Shown: piece after piece, positions 8,188-16,927 of the stretch | Position numbering within the stretch: the stretch's first letter is position 1 | How the letters are laid out: every line of letters starts with the position of its first letter | From: Ch67 sp964491665 | GTDB taxonomy: Bacteria > Pseudomonadota > Gammaproteobacteria > Pseudomonadales > Ketobacteraceae | Direction: 5' to 3' | Assembly (NCBI GenBank): GCA_964491665.1 | Contig: CAZBII010000001.1 | Location: 26,202-90,201, forward strand | DNA: 64,000 bases | Program-made: the position numbers and the translations under genes | The notes under the pieces: generated by a model | Databases searched by the model: none | The model's input: the letters and a program-made list of their open reading frames with translations, nothing else | Told to the model about the DNA's origin: nothing

Positions 8188-8825
8188 GCTTTGCCACCTT
8201 CGCTGCCTTCGGCTTCACGATCGCCATGAATGATGTCCACCAGCTTGATGGCGTCCTGCTCCATCAGCACCGAGATTTCATCGATGCGGCGGCAGAAAAA
8301 GCGGTGGAAGAACAGCGCGGGGATGGCGGCGATCAGGCCGGCCACAGTGGTGTAGAGTGCTTCGGCAATGCCGCCGGCAAACAGGGTGGAGTCGCCGGAA
8401 CCATGCAACACGATCGTGCTGAAGACATCGATCATGCCGAGCACGGTGCCCAGCAGTCCCAGCAGCGGCGCGATGGCGGCGATGGTACCCAGCAGGTTGA
8501 GGAAACGGCCCATTTCGTGGATTTCGTGGGTAGCGGTATCGATGATGGATTCCTTCATGATCTCGCGGCCGTGCTTGGCGTTGAGCAGGCCGTTGGCCAG
8601 CACCCGGCCCAGCGGCGAGGAGTCCCGCAGCTCCTTCACCTTCTTCGCGTCCAGCTGGCTGTTCTTGACCCAGCCCCATACCCGGCTCATCAGATTGCGC
8701 GGGCTGATCCGGTTGACCCGCAGCGCCCACAGACGCTCGGCAATGATGGCCAGTGCGACCACAGAACACAGAATGATGGGGTACATCACCGGGCCACCGG
8801 CCACAATCAAGTCGAGCACTTTCAC
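8184..8825 (-). CDS. MotA/TolQ/ExbB-family proton channel protein
   Basis: This 213-residue integral membrane protein has three predicted helices, at about residues 10-30, 110-135 and 155-180. It shows the family segment GTIAAIAPLLGLLGTVLGMIDVF and a following ALYTTVAGLIAAIPAL helix. It should assemble as a pentamer around the ExbD-like dimer and conduct protons. The gene starts an apparent exbB-exbD-lpxK-kdsB-ptp-murB run; comEC lies 80 bases upstream on the same strand. ExbB and TolQ cannot be separated by sequence here, but there is no tol-pal cluster nearby, so a TonB-type or dedicated function is more likely than TolQ. Confidence 0.92.
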   Translation of the reverse strand: MKVLDLIVAGGPVMYPIILCSVVALAIIAERLWALRVNRISPRNLMSRVWGWVKNSQLDAKKVKELRDSSPLGRVLANGLLNAKHGREIMKESIIDTATHEIHEMGRFLNLLGTIAAIAPLLGLLGTVLGMIDVFSTIVLHGSGDSTLFAGGIAEALYTTVAGLIAAIPALFFHRFFCRRIDEISVLMEQDAIKLVDIIHGDREAEGSEGGKA

Positions 8826-8905
8826 GCGCTGTAATCTCCTGTTTTTTTAATGTTTTTCAATGTAGCACACTCTGGCATTTTTGCGGAACGCTACTACAAA
8901 CCGGA

Positions 8906-11170
8906 TCACAGTTTGGGGGAAAGATCCGACGCCGGCGACGGGGTGCGCGAAAATTCCAGCGCGCCAGTGTCGCTGACCACCCGGAATGGCAGCGCGCTGC
9001 GTTCGATCTGCTGTTGCAACCCGGCATTCGGCGGTCGTGTCAGGATCAGTTCGGCCCCCTGTTGCTGCCAGAACTGCAGCAATGCCGGCGCCAGACGTTC
9101 CTGCGGACCAGGATTCAGCAGAATGTAGCGTACCGCCAGTGCCGGCTTGTGATGCAGCAGCAAGTCGTGCTGGATCGTCTGGCTGAGTGTGGGAAGCAGC
9201 AGCCAGGACTGCTCCGCCCAGTCCAGCCGCACCACGCAGCGGTCGCGATCGCGCCAGGGAATCTGCACCTGCACTGGAAGCTCGTCCGCCTCCGCGCTGT
9301 CGCAAAGATCGCCAAACTGCAGCTGTTGCACCTGCTGCTCCCCCAGCCGGTTCCGCTGCAGAGGCAGTTCCGCAAACGACCAGCTGCCGGCGCGCCACAG
9401 GTCAGCAGCACCCGACACCGGCGTCTGCAGGGCATTCATGCCAATACCCCAGTGGGACAGGAAAGTCTGCTGCCAGGGTGGAATCAGTTGCGGCCAGGAC
9501 GACGGACCGATGAACAGCACGCGGTCGCGGTCATGCAGTGCCAGTTGCAGGGGACCGCCGCTGTCGCGCAGCCAGAGTGCCGAGTCGCGCTGACCCGGCA
9601 GCAGCAGCGGCAACAACAACAGCGGCGCCAGCCAGCGTCCCGGCAGGCCCGCCGTGCACAGCCATACCACCCCCGCCAGCCCCAGCAGCATGGCCAGCGC
9701 CGACCGGGCCGGCACATGCAGCACGGCGTAACGCCAGTCGGCAAACCAGGCCAGCAGCCACATCAGCAGATCGGTCAGCCAGCCGGCCAGAGTGAGCAGT
9801 CCATTCGCGCTGTCGCCGATCAGACTCCACAGCAACGCCCACACCAGCGCCAGCGGCGTCAGCACCGCTCCCACCAGGGGAATGGCGAAGGCATTGGTCG
9901 CACACGACACCAGCGACACGTTCTGGATCTGCCACAGCAGCACCGGCGCCAGCCCCAGAAAAATCCCCACCTGCACTCGCACCCAGCCGCGCAGCCAGCC
10001 CAGCGGAAACACGGCACCGCGACTCATCCAGATGATCCAGAACACGGCGAGAAACGACAGCCAGAAGCCCAGCGCATACACCGCCATCGGGTCCCACACC
10101 AGCACCAGAAAAAACGCCAGCGCCAGACCGAACCACAGCTGCTGCACCCGGCCCGCCAGCTGCAGCAGCACATACACTGCCAGCATGATCAGCGCGCGCT
10201 GTACCGGCAGACCAAAGCCGGCAATCGCGGCATACAGCCAGGCCACCAGAAAGGCTCCCACCGCCGCCACCTGGGACGCAGGCACGCGGTGTGTCAGCCA
10301 CAGCCAGCGTCGCAGTGGAATTCCCAGCAGCCACATCACCACGCCCGCCACCAGCACGATGTGGGAACCGGAAATCGCAATCAGATGCGTGGTGCCGGTG
10401 GCATTGAACAGCTGCCAGTGTTCCGGCTTCATCAATGAGCGATCGCCCGTCACCAGTGCCAGCGGCACCGCCACACCCGCCGCACTGATTTTGCCGGAGG
10501 CCGCCACCTGCCGCAGCGCAAAACGGGCGCGCTCCAGCAGATCGGATGAATCCTCCAGCAGCAACAGGGAATCGCCGGGCGTTTGCGTAAAGCGTGCAGT
10601 GACATGACTGGCACGATACCAGCGCGACGCATTGAAGCTGCCGGGATTGCGGTAGGGCTCCATGACCTGAAAGCGGGCATCGAACTGCCAGCGCTGACCC
10701 GGCATGGGCGGTTCCGTCATCTGCCGGCGCGGAATGCTGATTTCCACATAGACCGGCCAGAACCAGCGGGCACCCTGCCAAATATCACAGGCCGCAGTAC
10801 CGGTCCTGTCCACGCCTGCGCTACTCACACAATCCGGCTGCAGGCGGATGCGATGACGGTAATAGTTGGATTCCGGCAGACCTTCCACCGTCCCCGCCAG
10901 CCGGTAGACACGATCAGCCTCCAGCGGCCAGGGCGCGAAGCGTTCCTTGCCCAGCCCCGCCAGCTGCCAGCCCGCCAGCAGCGCGACCAGCAACAGCAGC
11001 CCCTTTTGCACGCCGGCCAAGCCTGACCGATTGCGCAGGAGCCACCCGGCACCCAGCCCGCCCGGAACGGCCACCCCCAACACCCACCACAATGCCTCCA
11101 ATGGGCGCGGGTCCAGCACCAGCAGGCTCAGGACAAGCACTGCCGGAAGTCCTAAAATCAGAACAACCAT
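8906..11170 (-). CDS. comEC: ComEC/Rec2-family DNA-uptake channel protein with degenerate C-terminal domain
   Basis: ComEC forms the inner-membrane channel for single-stranded DNA during natural transformation. The 754 residues contain N-terminal helices, a periplasmic DUF4131-like OB region (about 95-220), and a central competence domain with LIAISGSHIVLVAGV and a long helical bundle to about residue 510. The C-terminal 210 residues occupy the place of the metallo-beta-lactamase nuclease domain. There I do not see DxGxG or HxDxDH: the corresponding stretch reads FLSHWGIGMNAL, and the later HHKPAL segment lacks the usual glycine-serine. The fold end (VSDTGALEF) is recognisable. The gene is convergent with nothing and diverges from the DUF2062 gene. 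Whether it still supports DNA uptake is open. Confidence 0.88.
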   Translation of the reverse strand: MVVLILGLPAVLVLSLLVLDPRPLEALWWVLGVAVPGGLGAGWLLRNRSGLAGVQKGLLLLVALLAGWQLAGLGKERFAPWPLEADRVYRLAGTVEGLPESNYYRHRIRLQPDCVSSAGVDRTGTAACDIWQGARWFWPVYVEISIPRRQMTEPPMPGQRWQFDARFQVMEPYRNPGSFNASRWYRASHVTARFTQTPGDSLLLLEDSSDLLERARFALRQVAASGKISAAGVAVPLALVTGDRSLMKPEHWQLFNATGTTHLIAISGSHIVLVAGVVMWLLGIPLRRWLWLTHRVPASQVAAVGAFLVAWLYAAIAGFGLPVQRALIMLAVYVLLQLAGRVQQLWFGLALAFFLVLVWDPMAVYALGFWLSFLAVFWIIWMSRGAVFPLGWLRGWVRVQVGIFLGLAPVLLWQIQNVSLVSCATNAFAIPLVGAVLTPLALVWALLWSLIGDSANGLLTLAGWLTDLLMWLLAWFADWRYAVLHVPARSALAMLLGLAGVVWLCTAGLPGRWLAPLLLLPLLLPGQRDSALWLRDSGGPLQLALHDRDRVLFIGPSSWPQLIPPWQQTFLSHWGIGMNALQTPVSGAADLWRAGSWSFAELPLQRNRLGEQQVQQLQFGDLCDSAEADELPVQVQIPWRDRDRCVVRLDWAEQSWLLLPTLSQTIQHDLLLHHKPALAVRYILLNPGPQERLAPALLQFWQQQGAELILTRPPNAGLQQQIERSALPFRVVSDTGALEFSRTPSPASDLSPKL

Positions 11171-11296
11171 CTGTCACATCCGTTGTCACAGCGGCGATAC
11201 CGGATTACGTACCCCGCGTCCCTGTACAAAAAGCATTGGTGAATCCCGATTCCGCGGGCATGATGGCCGCTCGCAGACTACTCAGGCTGGTACCCC

Positions 11297-11818
11297 TTGA
11301 AGAAGTTTTTCAAAAAACACATGCCCGATGCCCAGACCGTGCGCAGCAACAAGCTGGTGGCGAAACTGGGGCCCCGCATCACCGATCCCAACCTCTGGCA
11401 TTTCAACCGCCGCTCCGTGTCGGCCGGTGTGTTTGCCGGGATTTTTTCCGCCTTCATGCCGCCAGGACTGCAGCTGATACTGGCAATTCCCCTGGCGATT
11501 CTGGTGCGCGGCAATCTGGCGGTGGCGTTTGGCTCCACCTGGGTCACCAATCCCTTCACTTACGCGCCGGTGTACTTTGCCTGCTACAAGCTGGGGCTGT
11601 GGCTGATGGGAAAAAGCACGGCCATTTCAGATGCCGAATTCAATCTGGACCATCTGGCCGCCAACCTGTGGAGTGTCGGCCAGCCGCTGCTGGTGGGATG
11701 CAGCGTCAGTGCGGTGTTTTTCAGCGTGCTGAGTTATCTGGCAGTGCGCCTGCTGTGGCGGCTGAGCATCGTCAACCAGATGAAGATGCGTGCCGCCCGC
11801 AGGAGCCATAATCCGTAA
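11297..11818 (+). CDS. DUF2062 membrane protein
   Basis: The 173-residue protein matches the DUF2062 family, with the characteristic FMPPGLQLILAIPLAILVRGN and WVTNPFTYAPVYFACYKLG segments. Three or four transmembrane helices are likely, at about 40-75, 80-105 and 130-155. The N-terminus is short and basic. No function is established for the family. It lies between comEC (divergent) and lolD (convergent, 18-base gap), the position it has in Pseudomonas (PA2985 by my recollection), which suggests an envelope role but does not prove one. Confidence 0.85.
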   Translation: MKKFFKKHMPDAQTVRSNKLVAKLGPRITDPNLWHFNRRSVSAGVFAGIFSAFMPPGLQLILAIPLAILVRGNLAVAFGSTWVTNPFTYAPVYFACYKLGLWLMGKSTAISDAEFNLDHLAANLWSVGQPLLVGCSVSAVFFSVLSYLAVRLLWRLSIVNQMKMRAARRSHNP

Positions 11819-11836
11819 AGCCACTGCCCGCGCCGG

Positions 11837-12541
11837 TCAGACCATCAGATCGCTGACATCGGCCTGATGCAGATGACCGTCCACCATCCGCACCACTCGT
11901 CCCACCTGCCGCGCCAGACCCAGATCGTGGGTCACGATCAGGAACGAGGTCTGCAGATCACGATTCAGTTCGTGCATCAGCGTCTGGATTTCCCGCGCGG
12001 TGTGCACGTCGAGATTGCCGGTCGGTTCGTCCGCCATCACGCAGCCGGGTTTGGTCACCAGCGCCCGCGCAATCGCCACCCGCTGCCGTTCGCCGCCGGA
12101 CAGTTCCGCCGGCTTGTGGGTCAGACGATGGCCCAGCCCCACCCGCTCCAGCATTTCCTGCGCGCGCTTTTTTACGGTGGCAATCGACTCATCCTTGCGC
12201 AGCAGCAGCGGCATCGACACGTTCTCCAGAGCCGTGAATTCCGCCAGCAGATGATGGAACTGGTAGACGAAACCGATGTTCTGGTTGCGCACGAAACCGC
12301 GCTCTTTATCGCTAAGGGAACTGAAATCGCGGCCGTTGATGAGCACACTGCCGGACGACGGCACATCCAGACCACTCAGCAGATGCAGCAGCGTGGTTTT
12401 GCCGGAACCGGAGTTGCCGATGATCGCCACCAGCTCGCCCCTCTCCAGACGGAAATTGACCGACTTCAGCACCTGCACCTGCTCGGGGCCTTCGTCGAAA
12501 TGCTTGATCAGATCACGACATTCCAGCACGGCATTACTCAT
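11837..12541 (-). CDS. lolD: Lipoprotein-releasing ABC transporter ATPase LolD
   Basis: ATPase subunit that powers release of outer-membrane lipoproteins from the inner membrane to LolA. The 234 residues carry Walker A GNSGSGKTTLL, the LSGGERQRVAIARAL signature, and Walker B CVMADEPTGNLD. The overall length and the VYQFHHLLAEFTALENV segment are typical of LolD within the MacB/LolD group. Its ATG lies inside the end of lolC (8-base overlap), so the two are co-translated. It is last in a leftward two-gene operon and faces the DUF2062 gene. Confidence 0.96.
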   Translation of the reverse strand: MSNAVLECRDLIKHFDEGPEQVQVLKSVNFRLERGELVAIIGNSGSGKTTLLHLLSGLDVPSSGSVLINGRDFSSLSDKERGFVRNQNIGFVYQFHHLLAEFTALENVSMPLLLRKDESIATVKKRAQEMLERVGLGHRLTHKPAELSGGERQRVAIARALVTKPGCVMADEPTGNLDVHTAREIQTLMHELNRDLQTSFLIVTHDLGLARQVGRVVRMVDGHLHQADVSDLMV

Positions 12542-13769
12542 AACGCAGGGCCTCCGCAGGCTGCACCTTGGACGCCTTCAGCGCCGGATAGAGAGTGGCA
12601 AGGAAACTCATCAGGAAGCCCATGCCGGCGACGAACACCACGTTTTCCCAACGCAGTTCCGACGGCAGGTAATTCACGAAATACTGCGCCATCAGCTTGG
12701 TGTGCAGGGTCTGCTCCAGCCAGTTGAAGAAATCACTGATATTGAGCGCAATGGCGATGCCCAGCAGCGTGCCCGCCAGCGTGCCAAACACACCGATGAC
12801 ACAGCCCTGCACCATGAACACGCCCATGATCGTCCCCGGTGACGCGCCCAGCGTGCGCAGGATGGCGATGTCGGCCTTCTTGTCCGTCACCACCATCACC
12901 AGACTCGATACGATGTTGAACGCCGCCACCGCCACGATCAGCATCAGCAGCAGACCCATCATGGTTTTCTCCATTTTGATGGCGTTGAACAGGGTGCCGT
13001 GGGTGCGGGTCCAGTCAGAGGCGTAAAAATCGCCGCCCTGCCCATTGGCCAGATCCCAGGAAATGGCGCCGGCCTGGAACAGGTCCTTCACCTTCAGGCG
13101 CACGCCTTCCACCTGCCCTTTCATCTTCGCCAGACGGGCGGCGTCTTCCAGATGAATGAAGCCCACCATGCCGTCCAGTTCAGCGCCCACATGGAACACG
13201 CCCACCAGGGTGAAGCGCTTGAAGCGCGGTACGACGCCGGCCGGGGTAATCGCCGCTTCCGGCATCACCAGCGTGACCTTGTCGCCAATCGCCAGACCCA
13301 GCTTGCGGGCCAGGGCGCTGCCCAGAATGATGCTGAAGTCACCGGACTGCAGGTCTTCCAGCGACCCCACGTCCATATGCTGCGGCAGGATCGACACCTG
13401 CTTTTCATCTTCCGGCAGCACGCCGGTAATGAAGGCACTGTCCACCACGCCCTTGTTGCTCAGCAGCCCCTGCAGCTGGATGAACGGGGCCGCGCCTTCC
13501 ACCCCCGGATGGGCCCGCGCCTTGTCGGCCAGCGCCTGCCAGTCGGCAAACGGGCGATAACCCAGCACGCTGGCCTGCGGCACCATCCCCAGAATGCGGC
13601 GCTGCAGTTCGCGGTCGAACCCGTTCATGACGGACAACACCACGATCAGCACGGTCACGCCCAGGGTCAGACCGAGAATGGAGGTCAGGGAGATAAAGGA
13701 AATGAAATGATTGCGCCGTTTGGCGCGGGTATAGCGAAATCCGATAAACAACGGGACTGGTCTGAACAT
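12534..13769 (-). CDS. lolC: Lipoprotein-releasing system permease, LolC/LolF type
   Basis: Inner-membrane permease of 411 residues with one N-terminal helix (about 28-52), a large periplasmic domain and three C-terminal helices (about 270-400) of the FtsX/MacB type. In the periplasmic domain, a segment around PEAAITPAGVVPRFKR aligns with the E. coli LolC hook that recruits LolA. E. coli and Pseudomonas encode two permeases, LolC and LolE; here the operon holds only this one plus LolD. It could therefore be a LolF-type homodimeric permease, or lolE could be elsewhere. The symbol lolC is by similarity. The gene diverges from the PilZ gene. Confidence 0.9.
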   Translation of the reverse strand: MFRPVPLFIGFRYTRAKRRNHFISFISLTSILGLTLGVTVLIVVLSVMNGFDRELQRRILGMVPQASVLGYRPFADWQALADKARAHPGVEGAAPFIQLQGLLSNKGVVDSAFITGVLPEDEKQVSILPQHMDVGSLEDLQSGDFSIILGSALARKLGLAIGDKVTLVMPEAAITPAGVVPRFKRFTLVGVFHVGAELDGMVGFIHLEDAARLAKMKGQVEGVRLKVKDLFQAGAISWDLANGQGGDFYASDWTRTHGTLFNAIKMEKTMMGLLLMLIVAVAAFNIVSSLVMVVTDKKADIAILRTLGASPGTIMGVFMVQGCVIGVFGTLAGTLLGIAIALNISDFFNWLEQTLHTKLMAQYFVNYLPSELRWENVVFVAGMGFLMSFLATLYPALKASKVQPAEALRYE

Positions 13770-13891
13770 GGAGCGTATGACACCACGGCAAAAAAACGGA
13801 TTCAGATTGGATGGCTCAACAACGGGAACAACTGTTTTCCATCAGCATTTTCTGACTACACTTGATTCAGCAAACCGGAGGAAACCGCCCC

Positions 13892-14467
13892 ATGTCCGAC
13901 ATCGAACGGCGCGACTTTTACCGCATGGAAGACCGGATTCACCTGATCCGGACCCCCCTGGAAAAGCACCTGATTTCAGAAGATCCCTACAGTGACCGTT
14001 ACAACATTCCACGCCAGGCCATGCTGATCAGCCGGCTGCAGGCTATCGACAGCGAAAGCCGGGACTTGTTGCGCCAGGTCGGCGATTATAACCGCGCCTT
14101 GGGCAGTTACCTGCGGGCGATGGATGAAAAAATTGAGCTGCTGGCGAAATATGTGGTGAGCCACGACCAGGAACTGGCCCAGAAGCAGCAGGTGAACCTG
14201 AGCGAAGGCGGTATTTCCTTCTACGATGGCAGCCCGCTGGCCGTGGGCAGCTACCTGCATCTGATCATGGTGCTGTTCCCCACCTACTCCAGCATCGCCG
14301 CCATCGGTCAGGTGCGCACCTGCGAGAAGATCGAGGAGGCGCCCGCCATCTACCGGATCGGCGTGGAATTCTCGGTATTGCTGGATTCCGACCGCAAGCT
14401 GATCGTGCGGCACATCCGGCGGCGGCAGTCGCAGACAATGCGTGATCAGGGCCATAAACCCGGCTGA
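13892..14467 (+). CDS. PilZ-domain protein with split motif
   Basis: Probable c-di-GMP-binding effector of 191 residues. The PilZ signatures are present: RxxxR as RDFYR (residues 7-11) and N/DxSxxG as NLSEGG (102-107), followed by a beta-rich segment. Unusually, about 90 mostly helical residues separate the two motifs instead of the usual 20-30. The start at 13892 is chosen because GGAGGAA precedes it by 8-9 bases; an in-frame TTG at 13862 would add ten residues with no similarity. It lies next to lolCD as PA2989 does in Pseudomonas by recollection. The target protein is unknown. Confidence 0.82.
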   Translation: MSDIERRDFYRMEDRIHLIRTPLEKHLISEDPYSDRYNIPRQAMLISRLQAIDSESRDLLRQVGDYNRALGSYLRAMDEKIELLAKYVVSHDQELAQKQQVNLSEGGISFYDGSPLAVGSYLHLIMVLFPTYSSIAAIGQVRTCEKIEEAPAIYRIGVEFSVLLDSDRKLIVRHIRRRQSQTMRDQGHKPG

Positions 14468-14564
14468 TTCATTAGCGGCGGCAAGGATTTGTCTGCTATA
14501 ACTGAAAGCAGGCACATCCATTACAAGATCACTCAACAAGATCAATCGACAAGGTCTGGCTACC

Positions 14565-14849
14565 ATGAAGAAACTGATCAAACCCCTGATTCTGGTGATC
14601 GCTGCAGCCACTGGCGGACTGGCCCAGGCCGAAGAAATCGCCATCCCCGCCGGCCAGCAGGGCAACACCGCCGTGAAACGCCCCCACACCGGCCTCAGCA
14701 TGGATCAGGTGACTGCGAAATTCGGCGCCCCGGACCAGCAGCTGCCCGCCGTGGGCACCCCCCCCATAACCCGCTGGGTTTACGGCAGTTTTACTGTCTA
14801 TTTCGAAGGTGACCGCGTCATCCACAGCGTGCTGAACGCTGCCCCATAA
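14565..14849 (+). CDS. Small secreted protein, conserved hypothetical
   Basis: The 94-residue product has a clear signal peptide (MKKLIKPLILVIAAATGGLAQA, cleavage about residue 22). The mature part of about 72 residues contains GLSMDQVTAKFGAP and VGTPPITRWVYGSFTVYFE segments. The MDQVxxKFGxP element resembles the SmpA/OmlA (BamE) fold seen in small periplasmic proteins, but there is no lipobox, so it should be soluble in the periplasm. The upstream sequence has an extended -10 (TGCTATAAC, about 14500-14508) consistent with its own promoter. Function unknown. Confidence 0.75.
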   Translation: MKKLIKPLILVIAAATGGLAQAEEIAIPAGQQGNTAVKRPHTGLSMDQVTAKFGAPDQQLPAVGTPPITRWVYGSFTVYFEGDRVIHSVLNAAP

Positions 14850-14917
14850 TTCACTTTCCGCCGGGGCGGTAATCCGCTATTTTACCGCCTCGTTTCCACT
14901 ACCTTCCCGCTGCAAAC

Positions 14918-15952
14918 ATGACTGATCGTTTTTCCCTGCTGCCCGAATGGGCCGAACAGGAAGCCGTGCTCATGGCATGGCCCCATGAATCCACCGACTG
15001 GCAACCCTGGCTGGCCGCGATCCAGCGGGATTATGTGGAACTGGCCGTGGCCATTTCGCAGGAAGTGCCGCCGGTCATCCTCTGCCAGGATGAAACCCAC
15101 CGGGACCTGATCCTGAGCCAGCTGGGCGGACGCTGCCTAAAGGCACCCGTGCTGGTGATTGCCCCCTACAACGACACCTGGTGCCGGGATTACGGTCCTA
15201 TTACCCTGGATCTGAAAGGCCAGCGCCGTCTGCTGGACTTCTGCTTCAACGGCTGGGGCGACAAGTACGACGCCGACCTGGACAACGGCATCAACCGCTC
15301 CCTCGCGCAGGTGTGGCAGCCGGAGCTGCAGTCCATCGATTTTGAGCTGGAAGGCGGCAGCATCGAGACGGATGGACAGGGCACCCTGCTCACCACCACC
15401 CACTGCCTGCTGGACAGCAACCGCAATAACGATTTTTCCAAGGAACAGATCGAAGCCTTCGTGCTGGACAAGCTGGGCCTGGAACGCTGCCTGTGGCTGA
15501 GCCGGGGCGCCCTGTTCGGCGACGACACCGACAGCCATATCGACAACCTGGCCCGCTTCTGCAGCGCCGACACCATCGCCTTTGCCACCTGCTCAAATGT
15601 GGATGATCCGCACCACGAACACCTGCGCGCGATGGAAGAGGAACTCAAACAGTTCCGCCAGCCGGACGGCCAGCCGTATGTGCTGAAAGCCATCGAAATC
15701 CCGCAGCCGCAGTTCGACGAAAACGGCAAGCGTCTGCCCGGCAGCTACATCAATTTCCTGATCGTGAACAACAGCGTGATCGTGCCGGTATTCGACTGCC
15801 CGCAGGACCAGCCCGCGCTGGCCACCCTGCAGCAGTGCTTTCCCGGCAAACGCCTGCTGCCCGTGCCCGGCAGGAACCTGATCAAGCAGTATGGCGGCCC
15901 TCACTGCGCCACCATGCAGCTGCCGAAAGGCACCACCCGTATCAACCGTTAA
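14918..15952 (+). CDS. aguA: Agmatine deiminase
   Basis: AguA hydrolyses agmatine to N-carbamoylputrescine and ammonia. The 344-residue protein belongs to the peptidylarginine deiminase-like guanidine-modifying superfamily. It shows the N-terminal MAWPHESTDW segment, NDTWCRDYGPI, the FELEGGSIETDGQGTLLTTT core, and the catalytic cysteine in GGPHCATMQLPKG (C330). The next gene encodes the enzyme for the following step, 34 bases downstream, so the pair converts agmatine to putrescine. A short GC-rich inverted repeat at 14865-14889 lies upstream of the start. Confidence 0.93.
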   Translation: MTDRFSLLPEWAEQEAVLMAWPHESTDWQPWLAAIQRDYVELAVAISQEVPPVILCQDETHRDLILSQLGGRCLKAPVLVIAPYNDTWCRDYGPITLDLKGQRRLLDFCFNGWGDKYDADLDNGINRSLAQVWQPELQSIDFELEGGSIETDGQGTLLTTTHCLLDSNRNNDFSKEQIEAFVLDKLGLERCLWLSRGALFGDDTDSHIDNLARFCSADTIAFATCSNVDDPHHEHLRAMEEELKQFRQPDGQPYVLKAIEIPQPQFDENGKRLPGSYINFLIVNNSVIVPVFDCPQDQPALATLQQCFPGKRLLPVPGRNLIKQYGGPHCATMQLPKGTTRINR

Positions 15953-15985
15953 ACCGTATCAGCACCGACAAAAGGTTCGAGCAAA

Positions 15986-16903
15986 ATGAACAACAAAACC
16001 CTGCGCGTTGGCGTGATCCAGCAACCGGCCTGGCCGGACAAAGCCAAAAGCCTGGCGGAAACCGAGCGTCTGCTGAAACAGCTGGTGGACGCCGGCAAGC
16101 CGGAACTGGTGCTGCTGCAGGAACTGCACTGCACGCATTACTTCTGCCAGACCGAAGACACCGCGCTGTTTGATCTCGCGGAGCCGCTGGACGGCCCGAG
16201 CGCACAAACCCTGTCGCGCTGGGCGAAGCAGTACAACGTCGTGCTGGTGGGATCACTCTTCGAAAAACGCGCGCCGGGCGTGTTCCACAATACCGCCGTG
16301 GTGTTCGAGAAAGACGGCACCCTGGCGGGCACCTACCGCAAGATGCACATCCCGGACGATCCCGGCTTCTACGAAAAATTCTATTTCACCCCCGGCGACG
16401 CGGTGAAACTGAACGGCGACAGCGGCTTCACCCCGATTCCCACCAGCGTCGGCAATCTCGGCGTGCTGGTGTGCTGGGACCAGTGGTATCCGGAAGGCGC
16501 TCGGCTGATGGCGATGGCCGGCGCCGACATCCTGCTCTACCCCACCGCCATCGGCTGGGACCCGCGCGATGCCGACGACGCCCAGGCGAAACAGAAAAAC
16601 GCCTGGCAGCTGATCCAGCGTGCCCATGCGGTTGCCAACCACCTGCCGGTGATCGTGGCGAACCGGGTTGGCCACGAGGATGATCCCTCCGGCCAGAGCG
16701 ACGGCATCCTGTTCTGGGGCGGCAGCTTCATTGCCGGCCAGCAGGGCGACATCCTCACCGAAGGCGACGCCCACACCGCGCAATACCTGCTGGCCGACGT
16801 GGAACTGGGCCGCACCGAATACCTGCGCCGCATGTGGCCCTATTTCCGCGACCGCCGCATCGACGCCTACGGTGGCCTCACCCAGCGTTTCCTGAAACCT
16901 TAA
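15986..16903 (+). CDS. aguB: N-carbamoylputrescine amidase
   Basis: Nitrilase-superfamily amidohydrolase of 305 residues that splits N-carbamoylputrescine to putrescine, CO2 and ammonia. The Glu-Lys-Cys catalytic triad is visible as E46 (LLLQELHC), K119 (TYRKMHIPDDPGFYEKFYF) and C163 (GVLVCWDQWYPEGARL). The latter two contexts are diagnostic of AguB among nitrilases. It directly follows aguA in the same orientation, completing the two-step agmatine route to putrescine. Expression is probably as part of an aguA-aguB-glpQ-like run, since the spacing to the next gene is only 24 bases. Confidence 0.96.
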   Translation: MNNKTLRVGVIQQPAWPDKAKSLAETERLLKQLVDAGKPELVLLQELHCTHYFCQTEDTALFDLAEPLDGPSAQTLSRWAKQYNVVLVGSLFEKRAPGVFHNTAVVFEKDGTLAGTYRKMHIPDDPGFYEKFYFTPGDAVKLNGDSGFTPIPTSVGNLGVLVCWDQWYPEGARLMAMAGADILLYPTAIGWDPRDADDAQAKQKNAWQLIQRAHAVANHLPVIVANRVGHEDDPSGQSDGILFWGGSFIAGQQGDILTEGDAHTAQYLLADVELGRTEYLRRMWPYFRDRRIDAYGGLTQRFLKP

Positions 16904-16927
16904 CTTTTTGCAGCGAGGGACGTCAGC

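Noticed and set aside
9531..10781. 416-residue minus-strand frame
   Set aside because: Out-of-frame shadow inside comEC.
14865..14889. GGCGGTAA/TTACCGCC hairpin between two plus-strand genes
   Set aside because: No U-tract follows, so I do not call it a terminator; it may be a weak structural element.
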